DNA from: Colias croceus
Taxonomy: Eukaryota > Arthropoda > Insecta > Lepidoptera > Pieridae
Length of the DNA stretch: 64,000 bases
NCBI RefSeq assembly: GCF_905220415.1
Contig: NC_059539.1
Location: 8,680,001 to 8,744,000, forward strand
Direction of reading: 5' to 3'
This document shows positions 22,921 to 31,850 of the stretch, one piece after another (the stretch's first letter is position 1; each line of letters starts with the position of its first letter). Made by a program: the position numbers and the translations under genes. Below the pieces are notes generated by a model. It made no database searches. It had not been told where the DNA came from and saw nothing but the letters and a program-made list of their open reading frames with translations.

Positions 22921-24049
22921 GAAACTTAAGGTTCCCTAACAAATAATAATATGTTGTATTTGTATGAAGGTAAGAATATGTTGTACAATTAAAGTGTTAA
23001 ATTTCTTTTTGAGTTTGTCCTACACAAATTACATAGTATCACTTTGTCCTATATATAGGTCATAGTGAAAACCATTGTTCCCCATGTAGGTTTTATTACT
23101 ATTTTTCCAGCATATATACACTTTTAACCATAATATACTAAAACTAAAAGAATTAAGAAAGAAATTATGTCTCTGGAATTTTTTCGTAAGCAGGTTACGG
23201 ACTAAAATTTTTGTAGTTGATTATGTATATCCTTTTTAACCTGAGGGCAATTATAAATACCACAAAAACGATACCTTTCAATATAAACAAAACATATTAT
23301 CATGTACATTTTATTTTGTATGAAAATGAAAAATTTAATTGAAGACGAAATTTAAAAAATAGTGATGTTGAATTTGTGAACATCCTGTATGCGGATTTTA
23401 CGGGGAAATTATTGTCGGTTTTGATTTGAAAACGAAATATCTTTAAAATGGAACACAGTATCAAATTTTGAATTATATCATTAAAATCTTCATAAAATTT
23501 CTCGTAAAATGATGTAAAGAACAAATACAATATGTAAAAAAAAATATGATTTACCAGGGGTCAAAATCTAAGCAACGTACAGTTAAGTGATAGATACATA
23601 TTTGAAACCATTATTTATGGTATAATTGTTGGTAATTTTCATTATTTCGGCACATAAACATTAGGTTATATAGTCAATAATAATAAAAAGACCAATAAAT
23701 AATTACCGTTTTTCAACTTTCCGCAAAATTTTACATTTTGTAAAACTTTAAAAGTTAAAAGTTACTCGACTAAAGTATGACATAATTACTGTTATATTTC
23801 GAATATTTATCGGTCAAATTATTATTGGATGGACTTTAAATATTCAGTAATTCATAAGCTATCAACTAAATAGTCGTTTATGCAGATTTGAACTATATTT
23901 GCGTTACAATGAGCCAATTTCCAACCGGCGGTGATTTGGCACAGATCTGTGCCCCGACAGACTACGGGTACAAAATTTTTGGCACAGATCTGTGTTCCGA
24001 CAGACGAGGGTTTAATTAAAGATGTCCTCATTAAAAATTTGTCAACATA

Positions 24050-27000
24050 ATGGATACAAGTACTCATAGAACTCCCTCTTTACGTATTGCGCAATTCAAT
24101 GTCCAAGGTGCAAATCACAAAAAACCTCTTCTTATAAAATTTTTAAATGAAAAAGATATTGATATATGTTTATTGAATGAGACATGGTTGAAAGATCATC
24201 AATCATTTCATATTTCTAATTACAATTTTTACAACAGAAATTCTAAAAATGCTCGTAATGGTGTGGGAATATTAGTTAAGGAACATTTGAAATACAATGT
24301 TTTAAATACCTCTTTTTATGAAGATATACAAAATATAGCAATAAGTTTATATACAGAAAATACTACACTATCTATTCTCTGTGTGTATTGCCCTCCCTCA
24401 AGCAGACATATAAGAATGAATAGATTGCGCAATATTATAAGAGATTTACCAAAACCTCTTTTTGTGAGTGGTGATTTCAATGCACACCATATTGCTTTTG
24501 GATGTCTATCTACTAAAACTCGTGGTCAAAACTTGTATGATATAATTGATGAATATGATTTGTGTATTTTGAATAATGGTAGCTTCACTACTGTAAATTA
24601 TCCTACACGCAATCCTTCAGCAATAGATGTCAGTTTTATTAGCCCCGAATTGGCCCCACTTTGTGAGTGGTCTGTGTATGATGATCCTATGGGTAGTTAT
24701 CATTACCCAACCATCACAGACATTACTATGTGCATTGAAAGATACACAATCAATAAACATGTTGACAAATTTTTATATAACAAAACTGATTGGACTCATT
24801 ATGCAGAAACCTCACATTCAGTCTTCCAAGACATGATAGTCAGTGCAGAGAACCCGATGAAATCTTACGAGGAGTTCTGTAATCGGCTTGATAAACTCAA
24901 AGAAATTGTAATTCCTAGATTCACCAGGACCAACTTCAGGAGTAGACCACCAGCTCCCTGGTGGAACAGCATCTGTGAACAATCTGTTATTAAATCTTAT
25001 GAAGCATTAAAATTGTACAGAAATGATCCAACCATTAATAATTACATTAACTATAAAAAATTAGATGCTTTAAAAAAAAGGACTATCAAGGAACAAAAAA
25101 GAATTAGCTGGAATAGTTTCTGTAACAATTTCAATAGAACTACTCCCATCAGTCAAATCTGGAATCTGATTAAAAGATTTAAGAATATCAGAATTAGTAA
25201 TAAGTCATATAAAGATGAATTTGTGCAACCACTACTGGATAGACTATCAGATAGCACCAATTTGACTGACCGGGTTCAATTAGACAATTATTTTAATATT
25301 AATAATGAAAATCCGCAATCACGATTTTTATTGGATCCTTTTTCATGGTCTGAATTCCTAATGAGTTTACAATCTAGGAGAAATACTAGTCCTGGTTTAG
25401 ACGATTTTCCATATTTATTGATTAAACATCTACCTGAATCAATACAAAATTTATTTTTGAATGTTCTTAATAATCTTTGGCATAAAAAGTTAATACCAAG
25501 TTCATGGAAAACTCAATGTGTTCTACCTATACTTAAACAAGATAAACCACCTGAACAGGCTAGTTCCTATCGTCCAATTTCACTGTCGTCATGTCTTGGA
25601 AAGATATTTGAAAACATGGTGAAAACTCGCCTTGATTGGTATGCAGAATCAAATAGTGTTATCCCTCATGTTCAATATGGATTCCGCAGAGGACGAAGTT
25701 GTGCTGACAGTTTCGTTTCTCTTATAAGTGATCTGAAAAATGCAAAAGACAAGAGATTACACACAGTTTGTGTATTTCTAGATGTGCAAGGTGCATTTGA
25801 TAATGTAGATCCTGGCATACTGGTGAAGGTTTTAAGCAATGCAGGTGTACCTGGACAATTGTGTAAATGGATTTATGATTTTCTTAATAATAGAATATTA
25901 TATGTTAAGCATAACAATATCTTACATGGACCCAGAACTGTGTCAAAGGGTACTATGCAGGGTGCAACTTTATCACCCTTATTATATAATTTGTATACTT
26001 GTGAGATATGTAAATATGTAATTTATACTAAAAATGTAAATATACTTCAGTTTGCAGATGATTTAGCATTGTACAGTTCAGATGTGAATTTAACCACAGC
26101 CATTAAAAATGTTAACATTGCTTTAAGGCAGTTGAGTAACTACTATCAGCACGAATTAAATTTAAAAATAAATGCTGCTAAAAGTAGTGTTATGCTATTT
26201 GGTAAGGATTCACCACTAATCAATGTTGTTTTTAATGGTGATATTATTCCAAGAGTAATGTCCCACAAATTCTTGGGTATCATAATTGATCACAAGCTCA
26301 CATTTGAAGAACATATTAAACATATATCTAGAAATGCATTAAAAGGTGTTAACATTTTGAGATGTCTAGCAGGTGTAGCATGGGGTGCTGATCCCAAAAT
26401 ACTTTCAATTTTATATAAATCCATAGTCAGAAGTCATTTTGATTATAGTTCTTTAGCATATTTAAATAGCACTCATACTCATAAACTGGATATAATACAG
26501 AACAAAGCTTTGAGGATCATATCAGGGGCAATGTGTTCGACTCCCATAAGGGCCATGGAAGTTGAAACAAATATTATGCCTCTGTTATTGAGACGTATCA
26601 AACTTGCAAAAAGATATTGTTTAAAACTACTATCATCAAATAATCTCCTTATTATAAATAAAATCACCTCACCTCATTTAATAAACACAGATGGTCCACT
26701 GACTTCACCTAATGATCTGCTAAAAGGTATATGCCCAACTTTGTGCCATATTTTCCTGGAAATAAAATCTCAATGTTCAAATGTCAAAAAACAATCTCAC
26801 TGGTCATGTTACACTCATTCATTCAATAGTATTATACATCCAATGTCAATTTTATCTAGGTCAATAATTGATAACAATTCTGATTTTCTAGCATTCTTAG
26901 AAGAGAACCAAAACTATTATACAATCTACACTGATGGTAGTAAAGGTACAGATTATGTGAGAAGTGCAGTGTATGATCCCCAAAGGGGTACTGCTCAAAG

Positions 27001-27799
27001 CTTTGTTCTACATCAACAGTGCTCTATTTATACGGCAGAGGCATATGCAGTTTTTGAAGCTTTAAAATTGATTAGTTGTGTAAATAATTGTAAATATTTT
27101 CTAATCTTAACAGATTCTTTAAGTCTTATAAATAGTCTGAAACTTGTAAATCTTAATTTTAAAACTAATTATATTATCTATTTTATTAAGGATTTTGTAT
27201 GGCGGTTGCATAATAAAGGAGCTACAGTTGCATTTATGTGGGTTCCCTCACATAAAGGTATTCTGGGCAACGAAATAGCGGACAAAACTGCTTATGTAGG
27301 GGTCAATGCTATTGACGTCAGAAATGTGATACATGTTCCTATGACTGATTATTATTACGATGTAAATGTTTCGTTAAATAGTATGTGGTTACAATTCTGG
27401 AAGGAGGATCAGAAATTTAAAGGAAAATGGTATGGAAATATTCAAGAGGATTTACAGAGAAGACCTTGGTATGATGAGCTGGATATAGCTAGTCGTGAGT
27501 TTATCACCACAATCAATAGATTAAGATTTGGCCACAATAAAGCACCCGCACACCTTGCAAGACTGAACATAATTAACAGCAATATATGCACTTTCTGTAA
27601 TGAGAAGATCGCCGATATGAACCATATTTTCTTCAACTGTCAAAACCATATGTTCATATTTCATAGACTAGTATTGGCAAGTGAAATAGTAGAGTACGTA
27701 AGTGATTCCTCCCGCCGCCAGTTGTGTGATTTGTTAAAAAACAAAAAGTGTTATAGTGCGTTATACAAATACATAAAAAACACTGTGGGAACGATCTAA
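24050..27799 (+). CDS. LINE ORF2: endonuclease, reverse transcriptase, RNase H (1249 aa)
   Basis: Intact. Residues ~10-235 are an APE-type endonuclease (IAQFNVQG, LLNETW, GVGILV, FVSGDFNAHH). The last motif, usually S-D-H, reads GSYHYPT (Tyr217). RT ~430-770: YRPISLSSCLGKIFE, QYGFRRGRS, FLDVQGAFDNVD, GTMQGATLSPLLYNLY and the catalytic FADDLALY (~667). RNase H ~955-1085: YTDGSK, AEAYAVFEAL, LTDSLSLINS, VPSHKGILGNEIAD. A C-terminal CTFCN...HIFFNC zinc motif is at ~1181-1198. An RNase H together with APE endonuclease fits the I clade. ORF2 nicks target DNA and primes cDNA synthesis there. The start overlaps the ORF1 stop (TAATG). Confidence 0.95.
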   Translation: MDTSTHRTPSLRIAQFNVQGANHKKPLLIKFLNEKDIDICLLNETWLKDHQSFHISNYNFYNRNSKNARNGVGILVKEHLKYNVLNTSFYEDIQNIAISLYTENTTLSILCVYCPPSSRHIRMNRLRNIIRDLPKPLFVSGDFNAHHIAFGCLSTKTRGQNLYDIIDEYDLCILNNGSFTTVNYPTRNPSAIDVSFISPELAPLCEWSVYDDPMGSYHYPTITDITMCIERYTINKHVDKFLYNKTDWTHYAETSHSVFQDMIVSAENPMKSYEEFCNRLDKLKEIVIPRFTRTNFRSRPPAPWWNSICEQSVIKSYEALKLYRNDPTINNYINYKKLDALKKRTIKEQKRISWNSFCNNFNRTTPISQIWNLIKRFKNIRISNKSYKDEFVQPLLDRLSDSTNLTDRVQLDNYFNINNENPQSRFLLDPFSWSEFLMSLQSRRNTSPGLDDFPYLLIKHLPESIQNLFLNVLNNLWHKKLIPSSWKTQCVLPILKQDKPPEQASSYRPISLSSCLGKIFENMVKTRLDWYAESNSVIPHVQYGFRRGRSCADSFVSLISDLKNAKDKRLHTVCVFLDVQGAFDNVDPGILVKVLSNAGVPGQLCKWIYDFLNNRILYVKHNNILHGPRTVSKGTMQGATLSPLLYNLYTCEICKYVIYTKNVNILQFADDLALYSSDVNLTTAIKNVNIALRQLSNYYQHELNLKINAAKSSVMLFGKDSPLINVVFNGDIIPRVMSHKFLGIIIDHKLTFEEHIKHISRNALKGVNILRCLAGVAWGADPKILSILYKSIVRSHFDYSSLAYLNSTHTHKLDIIQNKALRIISGAMCSTPIRAMEVETNIMPLLLRRIKLAKRYCLKLLSSNNLLIINKITSPHLINTDGPLTSPNDLLKGICPTLCHIFLEIKSQCSNVKKQSHWSCYTHSFNSIIHPMSILSRSIIDNNSDFLAFLEENQNYYTIYTDGSKGTDYVRSAVYDPQRGTAQSFVLHQQCSIYTAEAYAVFEALKLISCVNNCKYFLILTDSLSLINSLKLVNLNFKTNYIIYFIKDFVWRLHNKGATVAFMWVPSHKGILGNEIADKTAYVGVNAIDVRNVIHVPMTDYYYDVNVSLNSMWLQFWKEDQKFKGKWYGNIQEDLQRRPWYDELDIASREFITTINRLRFGHNKAPAHLARLNIINSNICTFCNEKIADMNHIFFNCQNHMFIFHRLVLASEIVEYVSDSSRRQLCDLLKNKKCYSALYKYIKNTVGTI

Positions 27800-28726
27800 T
27801 TACGGACAAATGAAGGAAAAATATCTTGAACATTTGTGATTAAAAATAAGAATTGGCTTAAAGGTCTCGTAACCAGGCCATTAAATATTAAAAAAAAAAA
27901 AAAAAAAAAAGCATTTGAATGCCATAAAACCAAAAAATATAAATTCTATATTAATATCACATAATATTTTGTATTTGACGTGTTATTTGACCATTTGACT
28001 ATCCGTGTTTTCCAATTACAGAGCATAATGCGACTCAGTGGCGCACAATGCCGAATTATGCTGATGCTTAAGGACGCTATAACGTATTTTTACAAAAACA
28101 CGCTGTTTTTCGGTACCATTTTAACTTAAAGCAATTACACGTGAGAACATAGTAATATCTTAATTTAAAGATAATATATTCAGCTCTACGTTCATCTTAT
28201 AAAAATTGTACGACGTCATACAAAATTGTCGCTGAAATACGTTTTTTCCATCACAATAAACGCATAAAATGCAAAAAATGGGGTCTAAACCGGTACCATT
28301 TTAGGAAAATTAAGAGCCTAATCTATCTTCTTAACTATATCTTATTGAGGGATATATAGTCCTTTATATATGGTGTAATTTTTATGAATCTAAATCAAAA
28401 TTTTATTTCAATAATGAGCTAAATTAAAAATACTTGTCGATTTCTTCATACATTTTGTTCTCGCGGTTCGTCAGACCGCGCTCAGAAGCGCTCTTGGAAG
28501 GACGGGTGTATCGCTCCTCGTGCCAAAAATAAAAACGAAATAAAAAAGATTATTGTGCGTGCACTGTCTTTTTCGTGATTTGAAATATTTGATACTTTAT
28601 ATGAGTAAAGTTCTGTATAAGTTTCATATTCCAATTATTTGTAATTTAAAATTATGTTTTTAAAATTACCTTGCCTGAGATCCTCTTTTTTATGGGTTGT
28701 TGAATAGATTGGTGGGGTAAAACAAT

Positions 28727-29430
28727 TCAAGATGGCGTCGACGAAAATTTGGCTTTTTTTCGTGATGGGTGTCATTTTCATAGTTTTTGGGGTAGCTATT
28801 ACCGAATATGAGGTCAAAACTATAATCCAAGATGGCGCCGACAAAAATTTTACATCTTTTCGTCATGGGTGTCATTTTCATGGTTTTTGGGGTAGCTATT
28901 AACCAATATGAGGTCAAAACTGAAATCCAAGATGGCGCCGACGAAAATTTTACATCTTTTCGTCATGGGTGTCATTTTCATGGTTTTTGGGGTAGCTATT
29001 AACGAATATGAGGTCAAAACTATAATCCAAGATGGCGCCGACAAAAATTTTACATCTTTTCGTCATGGGTGTCATTTTCATGGTTTTTGGGGTAGCTATT
29101 AACCAATTTGAAGTCAAAACTAAAATCCAAGATGGCGCCGACGAAAAATTTGACATCTTTTCATCATGGGTGTCATTTTCATGGTTTTTGGGGTAGCTAT
29201 TAACCAATATGAGGTCAAAACTAAAATCCAAGATGGCGCCGACGAAAATTTGAAATCTTTTCGTCATGGGTGTCATTTTCAAGGAGTTGGAGTCGCTATT
29301 AATCAATATGAGGTCAAATCTAAAATCCAAAATGGCGCCGACGACAATTTGACATCATTTCGTCACGGGTGTCATTTTCATGGTTTTTGGGGTAGCTATT
29401 AACGAAATACGAATATGAGGTCAAACTAAA
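28727..29430 (+). repeat. Satellite-like array of ~100-bp units, plus orientation
   Basis: About seven head-to-tail copies of a ~100-bp unit with the core CAAGATGGCGCCGACGAAAA, then CATGGGTGTCATTTTCATGG and GGGGTAGCTATTAACCAATA, then TGAGGTCAAAACTAAAATC. The period is 100 bp, not a multiple of three, so the many 60-126-codon ORFs on both strands are by-products and not genes. The last unit decays at ~29430 into CAAGATGGTCGTCG. Confidence 0.95.
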
Positions 29431-29840
29431 ATCCAAGATGGTCGTCGAATTTCAAGATGGCGTCATGGTAATACTGTCGCGTTATGGAGCAAGGCGGCGA
29501 TTTTGGTAACTATGAATCTCGCCCAAGAAGTTTCACTCCTGACACGTTTTCTCGGCACACACGTTCTTTTTTATTTTATTCTCTTTGTTTAAATGTTTTA
29601 GATAAACTTTTTTTTAAATAAAGTTTAGCGAATATATTTAAATTTTAAAGTTAATAATATCTGTCAGAATATTAACATTATTGCCACAGAGTTGCGTTTT
29701 ATATTAAATTTCTAAATATGCATTTCAATGTTCTTTAAAATTGTTTTTTTTTTAAGACTTTCTACAAAACTGTGGTTGTTAACGTTTTTGTTATTTTATT
29801 TAAGTTTACTTAAAAGGAGTAAGAAAAATATACCTAATTA
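29431..29840. other. Spacer between the opposed arrays
   Basis: About 400 bp that would form the loop of the fold-back. It is AT-rich, begins with a short GC-richer piece (ATACTGTCGCGTTATGGAGC) and has no ORF worth calling. Confidence 0.5.
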
Positions 29841-29844
29841 TCGA

Positions 29845-30590
29845 CGGTTACATTGGGGATTTGGTAATAGCTGTCTCAAAAACTTTGAAAATGACACCCA
29901 TGCCGAAAAGATGTAAAGTTTCGTCGATACCATCTTCGATTTTAGTTTTGACCTCATGTTGGTTAATAGCTACCCCAAAAACCATGAAAATGACACCAGT
30001 GTCGAAAAGATGTAAAATTTTCGTCGGCGCCATCTTGGATTTTAGTTTTGACCTCATATTGGTTAATAGATACCCCAATAACCATGAAAATGACACCCAT
30101 GACGAAAATATGTAAAATTTTCGTCGGCGCCATCTTGGATTTTAGTTTTGACCTCATATTGGTTAATAGCTACCCCAATAACCATGAAAATGACATCCAT
30201 GAAGAAAATATATAAAATTTTTGTCGGCGCCATCTTGGATTTTAGTTTTGACCTCATATTCGTTAATAGTTACCCCAATAACCATAAAAATGACACCCAT
30301 GAAGAAAATATATAAAATTTTTGTCGGCGCCATCTTGGATTTTAGTTTTGACCTCATATTGGTTAATAGCTACCCCAAAAACCATGAAAATGACACCCGT
30401 GACGAAATGATGTCAAATTGTCGTCGGCGCCATTTTGGATTTTAGATTTGACCTCATATTGATTAATAGCGACTCCAACTCCTTGAAAATGACACCCATG
30501 ACGAAAAGATTTCAAATTTTCGTCGGCGCCATCTTGGATTTTAGTTTTGACCTCATATTGGTTAATAGCTACCCCAAAAACCACCCACAT
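29845..30590 (-). repeat. Satellite-like array of ~100-bp units, minus orientation
   Basis: About seven copies of the same unit as 28727-29430, in reverse complement. One diverged unit (CTCCTTGAAAATGACACCC with GCGACTCCAACT, 30465-30530) has its exact mirror in the plus array (29270-29330), so the two arrays are copies of each other and did not grow independently. Confidence 0.95.
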
Positions 30591-31501
30591 TTGCAAATGT
30601 GTTTGCTACTTAGGAAAAGTTCAGATTTAAAGATATAGGTAATGTGAATGTGTGGTAACGAATTTAATTTATTTCATTCCGACTGTTTCTCGAAATAACA
30701 TACATTTACTAAGAATTGCATACAATGCCGGGTTTAATATATTGCCGGTAACATAATATTATGTATGATAATAATTCTTAAAAAAGTATTTTATACATTT
30801 CTTAAAAAGCTTCGATATTGTATACAATAATACAATTCATATTCAAATTGTTGTAAAATAGTCACACTTTTTTAAGTTGGTTGAATACACTAAAATACTT
30901 ATAAGGATCGTACCTACTAAGAATAGTAACAAAATGAATTTTTAAAGTTCCCAGTAATCTTCTGGAATCAATTTCAATAAAAATATAAAAAAAAATAATA
31001 ATATCAAGTATGAAGATGGTCTATAAAATGGAATGCGCTATGTTTACGTCTTTTACGTGAGCGTGATGTTCCCGCGAACCACGTGGCGACGTTAGATACC
31101 TAAATTTGAGTAACGCAGATTTGTGACAGCGTCCTTAATTGGAACGTGAATTAGTTTTCAAATGCATCAGCAGGTTGCGCTAAGTTCAGTGTTGAAAAAA
31201 AATATATTCATAGAGTTAGCAATAACCTCATTAATGTGTAAATAAAGTGTATACATCTTGGTATACATTAACGGTTAGGTATTTTAAGTAATTTGGATTT
31301 TTATTATATTTTCATTAACATTTATTTCAATGTTTGTACCTTCATGCATACTTCTATTTATTTTTTTAACACAATTTGAATTAACTTTGACTATTTCAAA
31401 AAAACTACAATGAAACGAAAGCTTTAAATTTTTTTCCAACAATTAATAATATTATGTAGTTATTATGCCGCATAATGCGCTCTAGTGCTGTAATTGGAAA
31501 A

Positions 31502-31850
31502 CTACCATAGTTTATTCTATATTTAAACTATATGGGTAAAACCAAGAAGCTTGGTAAAACGTAGAAAGAGGAAACTGTCTGTCTACGGCAAGTCTACGGG
31601 GTAAATTGGGTAAAACCATCGTTTGCACAGATCGTTTGTCTATTTCTGTCATCTGTGCCAAATGTCAACTTCAAATACACCAAAAGATCGCGAAATTTAT
31701 TATACCTATCAATAAATGTTTTATTTAATAACTTACAAATTAATGTTTATTATGCATATGGTATGATAAATACGAAGTATTATTTCGTAGTGGTTTCCGT
31801 AAACGCGGACTACGTTAATAAATTTGGATTTGCATGAAGAATTGGGCAGA
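31502..31850. other. Upstream region of the TBC1D25-like gene
   Basis: Likely holds the promoter and 5' UTR, but no core motif is convincing. A 60-codon ORF here (31655-31837) is not supported. Confidence 0.3.

Larger units (their letters stand above)
19482..24015. mobile_element. TTAA-flanked, piggyBac-like non-autonomous element
   Basis: Flanked by TTAA at 19482-19485 and 24012-24015. Ends: CCCCTCAGCTGTCG on the left; the right end read in reverse is ACCCTCGTCTGTCG, 12 of 14 identical. TTAA targets and CCCT-type ends define piggyBac superfamily elements. Two subterminal copies of GGCACAGATCTGTG + CCGACAGAC sit at 23938-23960 and 23980-24004, each with the palindrome CACAGATCTGTG. No transposase ORF is visible in 4.5 kb, so it is non-autonomous or decayed. 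It contains a Helitron (20271-20574) and an inverted repeat pair (22141-22920). Regions 19580-20270 and 20580-22130 hold nothing else I can identify. Confidence 0.8.
18231..27921 (+). mobile_element. I-like LINE with 14-bp target duplication, split by a piggyBac-like insertion
   Basis: The 14-mer AAAGCATTTGAATG is at 18231-18244 and 27908-27921, bounding the element. Within: a ~130-bp 5' UTR, ORF1 (from 18375), ORF2 (24050-27799) and an A tail (27891-27907). ORF1 is interrupted at 19482-19485 by a 4.5-kb TTAA element; removing that element and one TTAA rejoins ORF1 in frame to a stop that overlaps the ORF2 start as TAATG (24048-24052). The flank after the right target copy (CCATAAAACCAAAAAATATA) matches the end of the SINE-like repeat at 48317-48352, so the LINE landed in or near a copy of that repeat. 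Order: Helitron, target, LINE, then the TTAA element inside it. Confidence 0.9.
28008..31501. mobile_element. Candidate large fold-back element with outer inverted repeats
   Basis: TTTTCCAATTACAG at 28008-28021 is repeated as its complement at 31488-31501; inward of it on both sides are related GCGCA...ATGC...CATAAT words. The 3.5 kb between hold the two opposed ~100-bp arrays. No transposase ORF. Spacers 28080-28720 and 30600-31440 show no genes; a second short inverted word (GCGTCCTT) lies at 28072 and 31133. The outer pairing is imperfect, so limits are tentative. Confidence 0.45.

Noticed and set aside
28635..30638. About a dozen ORFs of 60-126 codons on both strands
   Set aside because: They are frame accidents of a 100-bp satellite-like unit; the same DNA is open on opposite strands and the period is not a multiple of three.
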